Below, piece by piece: positions 8,198-15,168 of a stretch of 36,916 bases of DNA (positions are counted from its first letter, which is position 1; each line of letters starts with the position of its first letter). The translations under genes and the position numbers were made by a program. This DNA is from Candidatus Sigynarchaeota archaeon (GTDB taxonomy: Archaea > Asgardarchaeota > Jordarchaeia > Jordarchaeales > Jordarchaeaceae), in assembly GCA_030587505.1 (NCBI GenBank), contig JAUQYY010000036.1, forward strand, positions 1 through 36,916, written 5' to 3'. Below the pieces are notes generated by a model. It was not told where the DNA came from and did no database searches. It was given only the letters and a program-made list of their open reading frames with translations.

Positions 8198-8325
8198 TTT
8201 TCTGGCATTTTAGGGTTTTTTATTCTGTGTACGGAATTGTTGTAATCTCAGCACAAAGAATATTAATCACTTTTCAATTACTGGAAGAAAGAAACTCTTA
8301 GAAATAACAAGCTAAGGTGAAAAGT

Positions 8326-8640
8326 TTGGAAATCGCTGTTGTTGGGGACAAAGACACAATAATGGGATTAAAACTTGCGGGTGTAACGAAAGTTTTCGAA
8401 ACAAACGATAAGGATGAAGCTCAACAAAAAATACGCGAGTTCTTCCACGAGCCAGAAGTTGGGCTCATTATAACAACTGAACTCTTAGCAGACCAGCTTC
8501 GTCCCTTCTTGAATAAATTAATCGAGACAAGTCCAATTCCGATAATAATAGAAATTCCAAGTCGGTTGGGCGAGAGAAAAGGAGAAGACCCCATACTAAC
8601 ACTAATCAAAAGAGCTGTAGGAATAGAAATAAAGGTTTAA
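8326..8640 (+). CDS. atpF: A-type ATP synthase subunit F
   Basis: Central-stalk subunit F of the archaeal A1Ao ATP synthase, about 104 residues with a Rossmann-like fold. Residues EIAVVGDKDTIMGLKLAGV match the N-terminal strand-loop-helix, and VGLIITTELLADQL is the conserved middle. I choose TTG at 8326 because AAGGTGA (8315-8321) sits at Shine-Dalgarno distance. GTG 8317 would overlap that site and add three residues. In most archaea F lies in the H-I-K-E-C-F-A-B-D operon. Here it is alone, with a regulator on the opposite strand and a tRNA between it and subunit A. Confidence 0.92.
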   Translation: MEIAVVGDKDTIMGLKLAGVTKVFETNDKDEAQQKIREFFHEPEVGLIITTELLADQLRPFLNKLIETSPIPIIIEIPSRLGERKGEDPILTLIKRAVGIEIKV

Positions 8641-8791
8641 GCGTGAATATTCTGGGACCCAAGCGACGATAACTATTGTTCCATAAATTACACTTCTTCG
8701 GAAATATGTTTTTGGTTATTATCCTTACTTTTAACAGTCTACGGGATGTCTCCCAAATTCTCTTTTAAATGGTCTTCTAAGGAGGGTGAAT

Positions 8792-8851
8792 TTGGAAGAA
8801 TTAGGAAAGTTAAGTGAAAACGAAACGTTACAATGGAACAATTTGTCTTAA
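8792..8851 (+). CDS. possible 19-aa small ORF with strong ribosome site
   Basis: GGAGGGTGA (8781-8789) is one of the best Shine-Dalgarno sequences in the window, yet the TTG frame behind it (MEELGKLSENETLQWNNLS) stops after 19 codons. It overlaps the 3' end of the convergent HTH gene by 24 bp. It may be a genuine microprotein, a leader peptide, or the stump of a deleted gene, for example from rearrangement of the ATP synthase cluster. I recognise no family. Confidence 0.3.
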   Translation: MEELGKLSENETLQWNNLS

Positions 8852-9556
8852 TTCTTTTATCAAATCTTCAACGGATTCTATTTTAGAGATTGCTAATGGA
8901 ATGCCCTCTTTTTTCGCTAATTCAATTGCAAGAGGATCCGGCTCTGAAAGTCCGTGCAGAACGATTAAGCTCGGCTTTCGCGTATTAATCTTTATCGTGA
9001 TTAGTGGGGAGCGTCCCGTACTAGCATTTGTGAAGATAACCCCTCTCTCGCTAGTTGCTTCATAAAGCTTGAGAAAGGCGTCGCCGGAAAGCTCTCTAAA
9101 TGCGCTTATGCTGTCGATGACTATGTATCCTAACAGATTTCTATCTAGGAACTCCTCCCCCACAACACACTCCGCTTTAATAGCGGCACAAAACTCTTTG
9201 GAATTTACAGGAGTAGTAAACTCCCGTATATCTAAAATTATGTCCGTGGGAATTTCAACACTCATTAACCGGCTAAATGCAGCGGTTATTTGACCTCCAT
9301 TTTTCTCGTCGATTGCGAGTAGACCTTCAACAAAACGCCTTATTGTTTTGGTTCCCGGTGACTTCCTCCGGCTTCCTTCATAGTCGCTAATAACGGAGGG
9401 AGAAACATCTAAATACTCCGCAAGGATAATTTGAGGTACGTGAAACAGTTCCCGCCATTTACGCATCATCTTGCCTGGGTCATCCGATAGCGATATCTCG
9501 CCAGCAACTCTTCTAGCTAATCTCTCTGCGTTACTTTTCGAAATGCTCATATTCAA
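8828..9556 (-). CDS. XRE-type HTH transcriptional regulator
   Basis: A 242-residue archaeal regulator. Residues about 25-75 form a Cro/CI-type helix-turn-helix (KMMRKWRELFHVPQIILAEYLDVSPSVISDYEGSRRKSPG). The remainder is a mixed alpha/beta ligand-binding-like domain with the conserved-looking stretches LGYIVIDSISAFREL and PSLIVLHGLSEPDPLAIELAKKEGIPLAIS. It resembles the archaeal COG1709-like predicted regulators, though I am not certain of that assignment. The start is TTG 9556 or ATG 9550 (MSISKS). A TATA-like AAATATTTATG about 30 bp upstream implies a leaderless message. It is divergent from tRNA-Pro and ATP synthase A. Confidence 0.8.
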   Translation of the reverse strand: MNMSISKSNAERLARRVAGEISLSDDPGKMMRKWRELFHVPQIILAEYLDVSPSVISDYEGSRRKSPGTKTIRRFVEGLLAIDEKNGGQITAAFSRLMSVEIPTDIILDIREFTTPVNSKEFCAAIKAECVVGEEFLDRNLLGYIVIDSISAFRELSGDAFLKLYEATSERGVIFTNASTGRSPLITIKINTRKPSLIVLHGLSEPDPLAIELAKKEGIPLAISKIESVEDLIKELRQIVPL

Positions 9557-9660
9557 GTTTTTTAGAACAAATACACATAAATATTTCGGGTATTATCGAA
9601 TTAACATGACTCAAGTAATGCTAAGTGCTTTCAGCAAAAATTTTATCTGTCAGAACCATC

Positions 9661-9667
9661 TTTAAAT
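9661..9667 (+). promoter_or_regulatory. TATA-like box for tRNA-Pro
   Basis: TTTAAAT lies 31-37 bp upstream of the mature tRNA 5' end, as expected for an archaeal TATA box with a very short leader. The assignment rests only on position and composition. Confidence 0.45.
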
Positions 9668-9697
9668 CCAAACAGAAAAGTTTTCTTAACCAAGAAT

Positions 9698-9801
9698 GGG
9701 CGGATGGTCTAGAACTCTCATCCCTTGGAGAGTGGAAAACTTGGTATGATTCCTGGTTCGGGTCCAGGAGGTCACCAGTTCGAATCTGGTTCCGCCCACC
9801 A
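9698..9801 (+). tRNA. tRNA-Pro(CGG) with a D-loop intron, CCA encoded
   Basis: Acceptor GGGCGGA (9698-9704) pairs with TCCGCCC (9791-9797), followed by A73 and encoded CCA. The anticodon arm is CCTGG-TTCGGGT-CCAGG (anticodon CGG), the variable loop AGGTC and the T-arm ACCAG-TTCGAAT-CTGGT. The D-loop is split by a 27-nt intron at 9713-9739, between positions 15 and 16. The intron contains the hairpin ACTCTC/GAGAGT. Removal gives AGCTTGGTA, the usual archaeal proline D-loop, and a 74-nt tRNA. Cleavage after the second base of bulges AGA and AAC produces this product, although the intervening helix has only three of four pairs. Confidence 0.94.
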
Positions 9802-9894
9802 CTACTTCCTCTGCAAATATTTTTAAGTAAATACAAATCTAAGTGTAATCAATCTGAATCAGGCTGATTCGATAATACAAGGAGATTGTTGAAA

Positions 9895-11685
9895 TTGGCA
9901 GTCAAAGAGAGAATAGGAAGAATTGTTAGAATCACCGGACCTGTGGTCGAAGCGGAAGGACTTAGCGGGATTCAAATGTACGAGGTATGCCGTGTCGGAG
10001 AGGAAGAGCTGATCGGCGAAGTAAACAGGGTTGAAGGGTCAAATGCAACCATCCAGGTTTATGAAGAAACGACAGGCCTCAAACCGGGAGAAAAGGTCAT
10101 AGCTACAGGAGCGCCCCTATCCGTGGAACTGGGTCCAGGGCTCATTGGGCAGATTTTTGACGGTATCCAAAGACCCCTGCACATACTCAAAGAAGAAACC
10201 GGGGACTTCATTCGCAGAGGAGTACTAGCGAAAGCCTTGCCTCGAAATAAAAAATGGAAGTTCACACCAACCGTTGAAAAGGGCGCTACAGTAAGCCCGG
10301 GAGACATTATTGGAATTGTACCGGAAACAACCACAGTCACCACGAAAATACTGGTACCCGTAGGTATCAACGGCGAGATTGTGAGTATAGTTCCGGAAGG
10401 GGAGTATACGGTAGAGGAACCCATAGCGCGCATCAGAACACCCCGAGAAGAACGGGAGATCACCCTAATGACTACCTGGCCAGTACGTCAGGGGCGGCCC
10501 TATCTTAGGAAGCTTGGTTCAACAACACCTCTCATAACCGGGCAGCGTATAATAGACACTTTCTTCCCGACCGCAAAGGGAGGAACCGCGTCTATACCCG
10601 GCGGATTCGGCACGGGCAAAACCGTTATGCTTCACCAACTCGCAAAATGGGCGGACAGCCAAATCGTGGTATACGTCGGTTGCGGAGAAAGAGGAAACGA
10701 AATGACTGAGGTACTGGAAGACTTCCCCAAACTTGAAGACCCAAGAACAGGGGAACCCCTTATGAAGCGGACAATACTCATCGCAAACACCTCCAATATG
10801 CCAGTAGCCGCTAGAGAGGCTTCCATTTACACGGGAATTACTTTAGCCGAGTATTTCAGAGACCAAGGATACGACGTCGCATTAATGGCGGATTCAACCT
10901 CAAGATGGGCCGAAGCGCTGCGAGAAATCAGCGGAAGACTCGAAGAAATGCCTGGCGAGGAGGGTTACCCCGCCTATTTGGCCTCTCGCCTCGCAGAGTT
11001 TTACGAGAGGGCCGGACGCGTTGAAACATTGGGCTCAACCAAAGACAATCCCCGAATAGGGTCAGTAACCATCTGCGGCGCTGTTTCTCCCCCTGGAGGC
11101 GACTTTTCAGAGCCCGTTACCACAAATACTCTTCGTGTCGTCAAGGTCTTCTGGGGGTTAGACAAAGACTTGGCAAGCAGGAGACACTTCCCATCGATAC
11201 ACTGGTTAAACAGTTACAGTTTATACCTAGAGAGCCTGGATTCATGGTTCGCGGATCACGTTAGTGAAGAGTTTTCAGAATTAAGAAGTGAAGCTATGTT
11301 TCTACTTCAGCGTGAAGAGGAGCTCCGTGAGATTGTCCAACTAGTAGGTCCCGATGCTCTCCCCGAGAGCGAGCGTGTAATACTTGAGGCGGCTCGTATG
11401 ATCCGCGAGGACTATCTAATGCAGTCAGCGTTACATCCCGTTGACACCTACTGCAGTCCGCAAAAAGCGTATCTTATGCTGAAAACTATTCTGAAGTTCT
11501 ATCATCAAATGAAGAATGCAGTAGACAGAGGCGTACCCATCTCTTCAATCCAACAAATGGATGTACTCAACGATATCTCCCGTCTCAAAATAGTGCCACA
11601 CGACGAGATTGATAAACGTGTTGGCGAAGTGAACAAAAAGATCGATGAAGAATTCGCGTCCCTTACCGTGGAAACCCTCGCTTAA
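9895..11685 (+). CDS. atpA: A-type ATP synthase catalytic subunit A
   Basis: Nucleotide-binding catalytic subunit A of the archaeal/V-type ATPase. The N-terminal beta-barrel and the non-homologous bulge region (about 115-190) are present. The P-loop GGFGTGKT lies at about 239-246 (counted from 9886). VGCGERGNEM and MADSTSRWAEALREISGRLEEMPGEEGYPAYL are the arginine/glutamate-finger segments. It is full length at about 596 residues. Three TTG codons are possible starts (9886, 9889, 9895). The GGAG at 9881-9884 has normal spacing (10 nt) only to 9895. Subunit B, which normally follows A, is absent here, and the next gene is HMG-CoA synthase 350 bp on. The gene is therefore separated from its usual operon. 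Confidence 0.97.
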   Translation: MAVKERIGRIVRITGPVVEAEGLSGIQMYEVCRVGEEELIGEVNRVEGSNATIQVYEETTGLKPGEKVIATGAPLSVELGPGLIGQIFDGIQRPLHILKEETGDFIRRGVLAKALPRNKKWKFTPTVEKGATVSPGDIIGIVPETTTVTTKILVPVGINGEIVSIVPEGEYTVEEPIARIRTPREEREITLMTTWPVRQGRPYLRKLGSTTPLITGQRIIDTFFPTAKGGTASIPGGFGTGKTVMLHQLAKWADSQIVVYVGCGERGNEMTEVLEDFPKLEDPRTGEPLMKRTILIANTSNMPVAAREASIYTGITLAEYFRDQGYDVALMADSTSRWAEALREISGRLEEMPGEEGYPAYLASRLAEFYERAGRVETLGSTKDNPRIGSVTICGAVSPPGGDFSEPVTTNTLRVVKVFWGLDKDLASRRHFPSIHWLNSYSLYLESLDSWFADHVSEEFSELRSEAMFLLQREEELREIVQLVGPDALPESERVILEAARMIREDYLMQSALHPVDTYCSPQKAYLMLKTILKFYHQMKNAVDRGVPISSIQQMDVLNDISRLKIVPHDEIDKRVGEVNKKIDEEFASLTVETLA

Positions 11686-12036
11686 CTCCCCACTTTCCAT
11701 ATCCTTTCTTTTCCTCAGGTATCCGTTCCCTCCCTTTTCAACTATCGTTCATTCTTCTACTCAAAAAGGTGTCCTTCATCTTTTTCCGAGATTCGGTTGC
11801 CTCAATCTGGAAACCGAGATAGCGTGTGGACTTAATTATTTTAAAAGTTTGAAAGGTTCATAGTCTGCTCTAGGAAAAATTTGTAAATGTTCCCTACTAA
11901 TCAGACATACGCTAAACTCGTTTAGAAAGTTAAAGTTTATGAAACCCCATTGATATTTCTTGAACTACGTGAAGTGTTTTCGTAGTAAAAAAATTATACG
12001 TAGCATAATCTTGGAAAAATATGAAGGAACTGTCCC
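11686..12036. other. intergenic region, no gene seen
   Basis: About 350 bp between ATP synthase A and HMG-CoA synthase. It begins with a pyrimidine-rich stretch after the atpA stop that could act as a U-tract terminator. It ends AT-rich (around 11975-12000), probably holding the HMGS promoter. I see no tRNA, clear C/D box RNA or conserved-looking frame. Confidence 0.4.
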
Positions 12037-13170
12037 TTGGCAATTTATCAAACATTCAAAGGTGGTTTTGTGGCGGATAATACCGAAAATGATACCGTGT
12101 TGATTATGAAACCCTTACGCAAGGTTGGCATTCTAGGCTGGGGGGCGTATATTCCCCGCTATAGGCTTAAGATTCAAGAGTTAGCTAACGTATGGAGCGA
12201 GAGTAAGGAAAGGTTTGAACTAAACTTGGGTGTTTCAGAGAAGGCTGTTGCTGGTCCTGATGAGGACACTACTACTATCGCTACCGAAGCAGTTAAGAAT
12301 GCTATTGCCCGGGCTCAAGTAAACCCGCGTGAACTGAGAGCCGTCTTAGTTGGCACTGAATCCCCAACGTATGCTGTAAAGCCTACTGGTACTATCGTCG
12401 CGGAGGCGATAAATGCTACGCCAAGCGTGCTAGCTTCTGATTTGGAGTTTGCGTGTAAAGCTGGAACTGAAGCCATGGAATATTGTATGGGGCTGGTTTC
12501 ATCGGGGATGATCAAATACGGAGTAGCTGTAGGCGCAGACGTGGCTCAGAGCAGGCCCGGTGATGAGTTAGAATTCTCAGCTGCTGCGGGCGGGGCGGCT
12601 TTTATTATCGGAGCAAAAAATAGTAGTAAAACAATAGCAACTATCGAGGCTTCTTATTCCTACTGCACAGATACACCTGATTTTTGGAGGCGCCCCACAG
12701 AAATATACCCCTGCCACGGAGAAACATTTACGGGTGAACCCGGATATTTTAGTCACACAATAAGCTGTGCTCAAACCCTAATGAATGAATTAGATTTGAA
12801 AAGTTCTGATCTAACTTATGTTGTTTTCCATCAACCCAATCTCAAGTTTCCCCTGAGAACTTCTAAAAAACTAGGATTTACACGAAAACAGCTCGAGCCA
12901 GGATTACTCGTAGGCGAAATTGGGAATACTTATTCCGCTTCGGCTATGCTTGGGCTGGCAGCGGTTCTGGATGTAGCGGAGCCAAATGATACGATACTTC
13001 TGGTTTCCTATGGATCTGGGGCCGGAAGTGACGCATTTTATATAATCGTCGATGATGGTATTAAAGAAAAGAGGGAACTAGCTCCGAGCGTTAGGGCGTA
13101 CATTGCACGTAAAAAGTATATTGATTATGTTACCTATCTTAAGTGGAGAAAACTTATTAAAGGGTTATAA
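12037..13170 (+). CDS. hydroxymethylglutaryl-CoA synthase
   Basis: Condenses acetyl-CoA with acetoacetyl-CoA to HMG-CoA, the committed carbon supply for archaeal isoprenoid lipids. The thiolase-fold protein starts KVGILGWGAYIPRYRLK. The nucleophile is the cysteine in DLEFACKAGTEA (residue 140 from 12037). The general-base histidine is in VVFHQPNLKFP, and the C-terminal SYGSGAGSDAF closes the active site. The family normally begins at the MKPLRKVGI segment (ATG 12106). GTG 12070 has GGTGG just upstream, and TTG 12037 gives the longest form, so the true start is open. Thiolase and DUF35 genes follow after a 340-bp gap, and the three products are known to assemble in archaea. Confidence 0.95.
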   Translation: MAIYQTFKGGFVADNTENDTVLIMKPLRKVGILGWGAYIPRYRLKIQELANVWSESKERFELNLGVSEKAVAGPDEDTTTIATEAVKNAIARAQVNPRELRAVLVGTESPTYAVKPTGTIVAEAINATPSVLASDLEFACKAGTEAMEYCMGLVSSGMIKYGVAVGADVAQSRPGDELEFSAAAGGAAFIIGAKNSSKTIATIEASYSYCTDTPDFWRRPTEIYPCHGETFTGEPGYFSHTISCAQTLMNELDLKSSDLTYVVFHQPNLKFPLRTSKKLGFTRKQLEPGLLVGEIGNTYSASAMLGLAAVLDVAEPNDTILLVSYGSGAGSDAFYIIVDDGIKEKRELAPSVRAYIARKKYIDYVTYLKWRKLIKGL

Positions 13171-13517
13171 AAAATAGTTTAAAAAATTATTTACGGAGTT
13201 TATTTTTAATAAAATAATTTTTGTATATTTCTACAAGCGATAATCACAAAATGCTTTTCCTGAAGTTTGCGGAAAATTCTAATATCTCTTTTGTAACTAC
13301 TAATAAAATAGCTTCTCATTCCCCTACATAACCCTCCCTGATATACCAAAAAGGCACGCCTTACTAGGATTACCCTTCAGATATGAAAATTATGTAAATA
13401 GAAGGTTGTTGTGAAAATCAAAACCCTTTAAAGAATATCCTCCCATCATTCAGTAAAATCCTTAGAAGGAAAATATAGTCCCCTTATATCCGTTCTACGA
13501 TAATGGAGGCCTTTCTG
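13171..13517. other. intergenic region with promoter of thiolase-DUF35
   Basis: About 345 AT-rich bp splitting HMG-CoA synthase from its usual partners. TTTAAAGAATATCC near 13428-13441 is a candidate TATA region. GGAGG at 13505-13509 is the ribosome site for the thiolase. No coding frame or structured RNA is evident. Confidence 0.4.
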
Positions 13518-14672
13518 TTGAGAAGAGTGGCAATTTGTGGTTTTTCGATGTGTAAAGTTGGGAATCACTACCAAAAGTCTCTTAGTGAACTATTCGCTGA
13601 AGTAGCCTTGGATGCTCTGGAAAGCGCGGGCAATCCGGATATAGATGCCATTTACGTTGGGAACATGTCTGCGAGTGAGCATACCTTTCAGAAGAATCTC
13701 GGTGTTCTTCTCTCCAATTCCATAGGCTTGAATTCTACGCCGTGTAAACTCGTGGAGTGTGCTGACGGCTCTGGCGGAGCGGCGCTTTACGAGGGGTATA
13801 ACTCTGTTGCTTCAGGACTATATGATGTTGTTATTGTAGGAGGGGTGGAGAAAATGTCCGAAGTTCTTCAGGGAGAAAATAGGAAAATAAGATCTATGAC
13901 GATTGAGCAGGAATATGAAGCGTTTCATGGACTATCAATCGATGGTGAATTCGCGATTATTATGCGTTATTACATGCATTACTATGACGTACCTAAGAGA
14001 CAGTTTGCCCTATTCGCGGTTCAGATGCACAAACACGCCGCTGGAAACCGTTATGCCAAACTACCATATGAAATATCCCTAGAGGCTGCTTTGAACATGC
14101 AGACGATTGCGGATCCGTTGACCTTGTTTGATATGGCTCCTACCGGAGATGGATCCGCAGCGGTTGTTTTGTGCCCTTTGGAGAGAGCTAGGGAGTTTAC
14201 TGACACTCCGGTGGAGATAGCTGGAGCGGGGCAAGCAAGTGATACTCTGGCACTCTATGATAGAAAAAATATACTCACTTTTAAGGCGACTTCCAAGGCC
14301 GCCGAAATCGCATTGAAGACTTCCAAATTAAAGATTTCGGATGTAGATTTGTTTGAGGTGCATGATTCCTACACTATTTCTGGTTTTCTTGCTTTGGAGG
14401 ACCTAGGTGTCATTGAGAGGGGGAAAGTGGGGCAGGCTGTCGAAGAGGGGTTAATCGACCTGGATGGGCCTGCTCCCACCAATTTGAGTGGAGGTTTAAA
14501 GGCGAGGGGGCATCCTGGTGGCGCTACAGGCGTTTACCAGGCGGTAGAGGCTACGCTTCAGCTTAGGGGGGAGGCTGGTAAAAACCAAGCCGATCCCGCG
14601 GAAGTAGCGCTAATCCAGAATGCTGCAGGAATAGGTTCCCTAGTCACCGTGCATGTGTTTAAAAGAATTTAG
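13518..14672 (+). CDS. thiolase family protein (acetoacetyl-CoA-forming, HMGS complex)
   Basis: Archaeal SCP-x-like thiolase that supplies acetoacetyl-CoA directly to HMG-CoA synthase. I choose TTG 13518 (MRRVAICGFS, 384 aa) because GGAGG at 13505-13509 is 8 nt upstream. The ATG at 13503 overlaps that site. C-terminal catalytic elements are seen: the GGLKARGHPGGATG histidine and the QNAAGIGSLVTVHVF end. At the N-terminal nucleophile motif the sequence is VECADGSGGAAL, where thiolases usually have V-E-x-A-C-A-S-G. The aligned position is Asp83 and the nearest cysteine is two residues earlier (Cys81). It is followed 13 bp later by the DUF35 gene, clearly one operon. Confidence 0.92.
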   Translation: MRRVAICGFSMCKVGNHYQKSLSELFAEVALDALESAGNPDIDAIYVGNMSASEHTFQKNLGVLLSNSIGLNSTPCKLVECADGSGGAALYEGYNSVASGLYDVVIVGGVEKMSEVLQGENRKIRSMTIEQEYEAFHGLSIDGEFAIIMRYYMHYYDVPKRQFALFAVQMHKHAAGNRYAKLPYEISLEAALNMQTIADPLTLFDMAPTGDGSAAVVLCPLERAREFTDTPVEIAGAGQASDTLALYDRKNILTFKATSKAAEIALKTSKLKISDVDLFEVHDSYTISGFLALEDLGVIERGKVGQAVEEGLIDLDGPAPTNLSGGLKARGHPGGATGVYQAVEATLQLRGEAGKNQADPAEVALIQNAAGIGSLVTVHVFKRI

Positions 14673-14685
14673 AGGCTCGTGAGCA

Positions 14686-15096
14686 ATGAGACTGCCGAAA
14701 GTGTGGAGAGAAATCCCTCGGAGATACAGATTGGAGGGGGCTGTTTGTAAAAATTGTAAATTCTGCTTTTTCCCTCCCCGACCTGTTTGTCCCAACTGTG
14801 GAAGCAGAGATTTGGACTCGCAAAAACTACCACAAAAAGGCAAGGTTTTATCGTATACTGTGGTAAGGAAATCCCCCGATGACTTCAAATCTTACGTACC
14901 GTATCCTGTTGCCTTGGTTGAATTGTCGGGAGGCGTAAAAATAATTTGCCAGTTGACGGACTGCGACGTTGATGAAATTTCTATCGGTATGCCAGTAGAA
15001 GCTGTACTCCGAAAAGTTAAAGAAGATGGTGAGGACGGAGTAGTTTACTACTCAATAAAATTTAGGCCTCTACTTAGTGCAAAGAAAGTTAGCTAA
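14686..15096 (+). CDS. DUF35 OB-fold/zinc-ribbon protein of the HMGS-thiolase complex
   Basis: A 136-residue scaffold that bridges thiolase and HMG-CoA synthase and helps channel acetoacetyl-CoA. The N-terminal rubredoxin-like zinc ribbon has CKNCKFCFFPPRPVCPNC (about residues 23-40). An OB-fold follows (KGKVLSYTVVRKSP, PVALVELSGGVKIICQL). It starts at ATG 14686, 13 bp after the thiolase stop, so it is probably co-transcribed and translationally coupled. Order and spacing match the conserved archaeal mevalonate cluster except for the gap in front of the thiolase. Confidence 0.95.
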   Translation: MRLPKVWREIPRRYRLEGAVCKNCKFCFFPPRPVCPNCGSRDLDSQKLPQKGKVLSYTVVRKSPDDFKSYVPYPVALVELSGGVKIICQLTDCDVDEISIGMPVEAVLRKVKEDGEDGVVYYSIKFRPLLSAKKVS

Positions 15097-15168
15097 AGCA
15101 AAGAAATATTTTTAAAACTATTATAATTTTAATATTGAAATAATCGGATGTATTTAAAGGGGGTTAAA

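Noticed and set aside
9621..9867. Open frames on both strands over tRNA-Pro
   Set aside because: They simply traverse the tRNA and its flanks, with no independent coding evidence.
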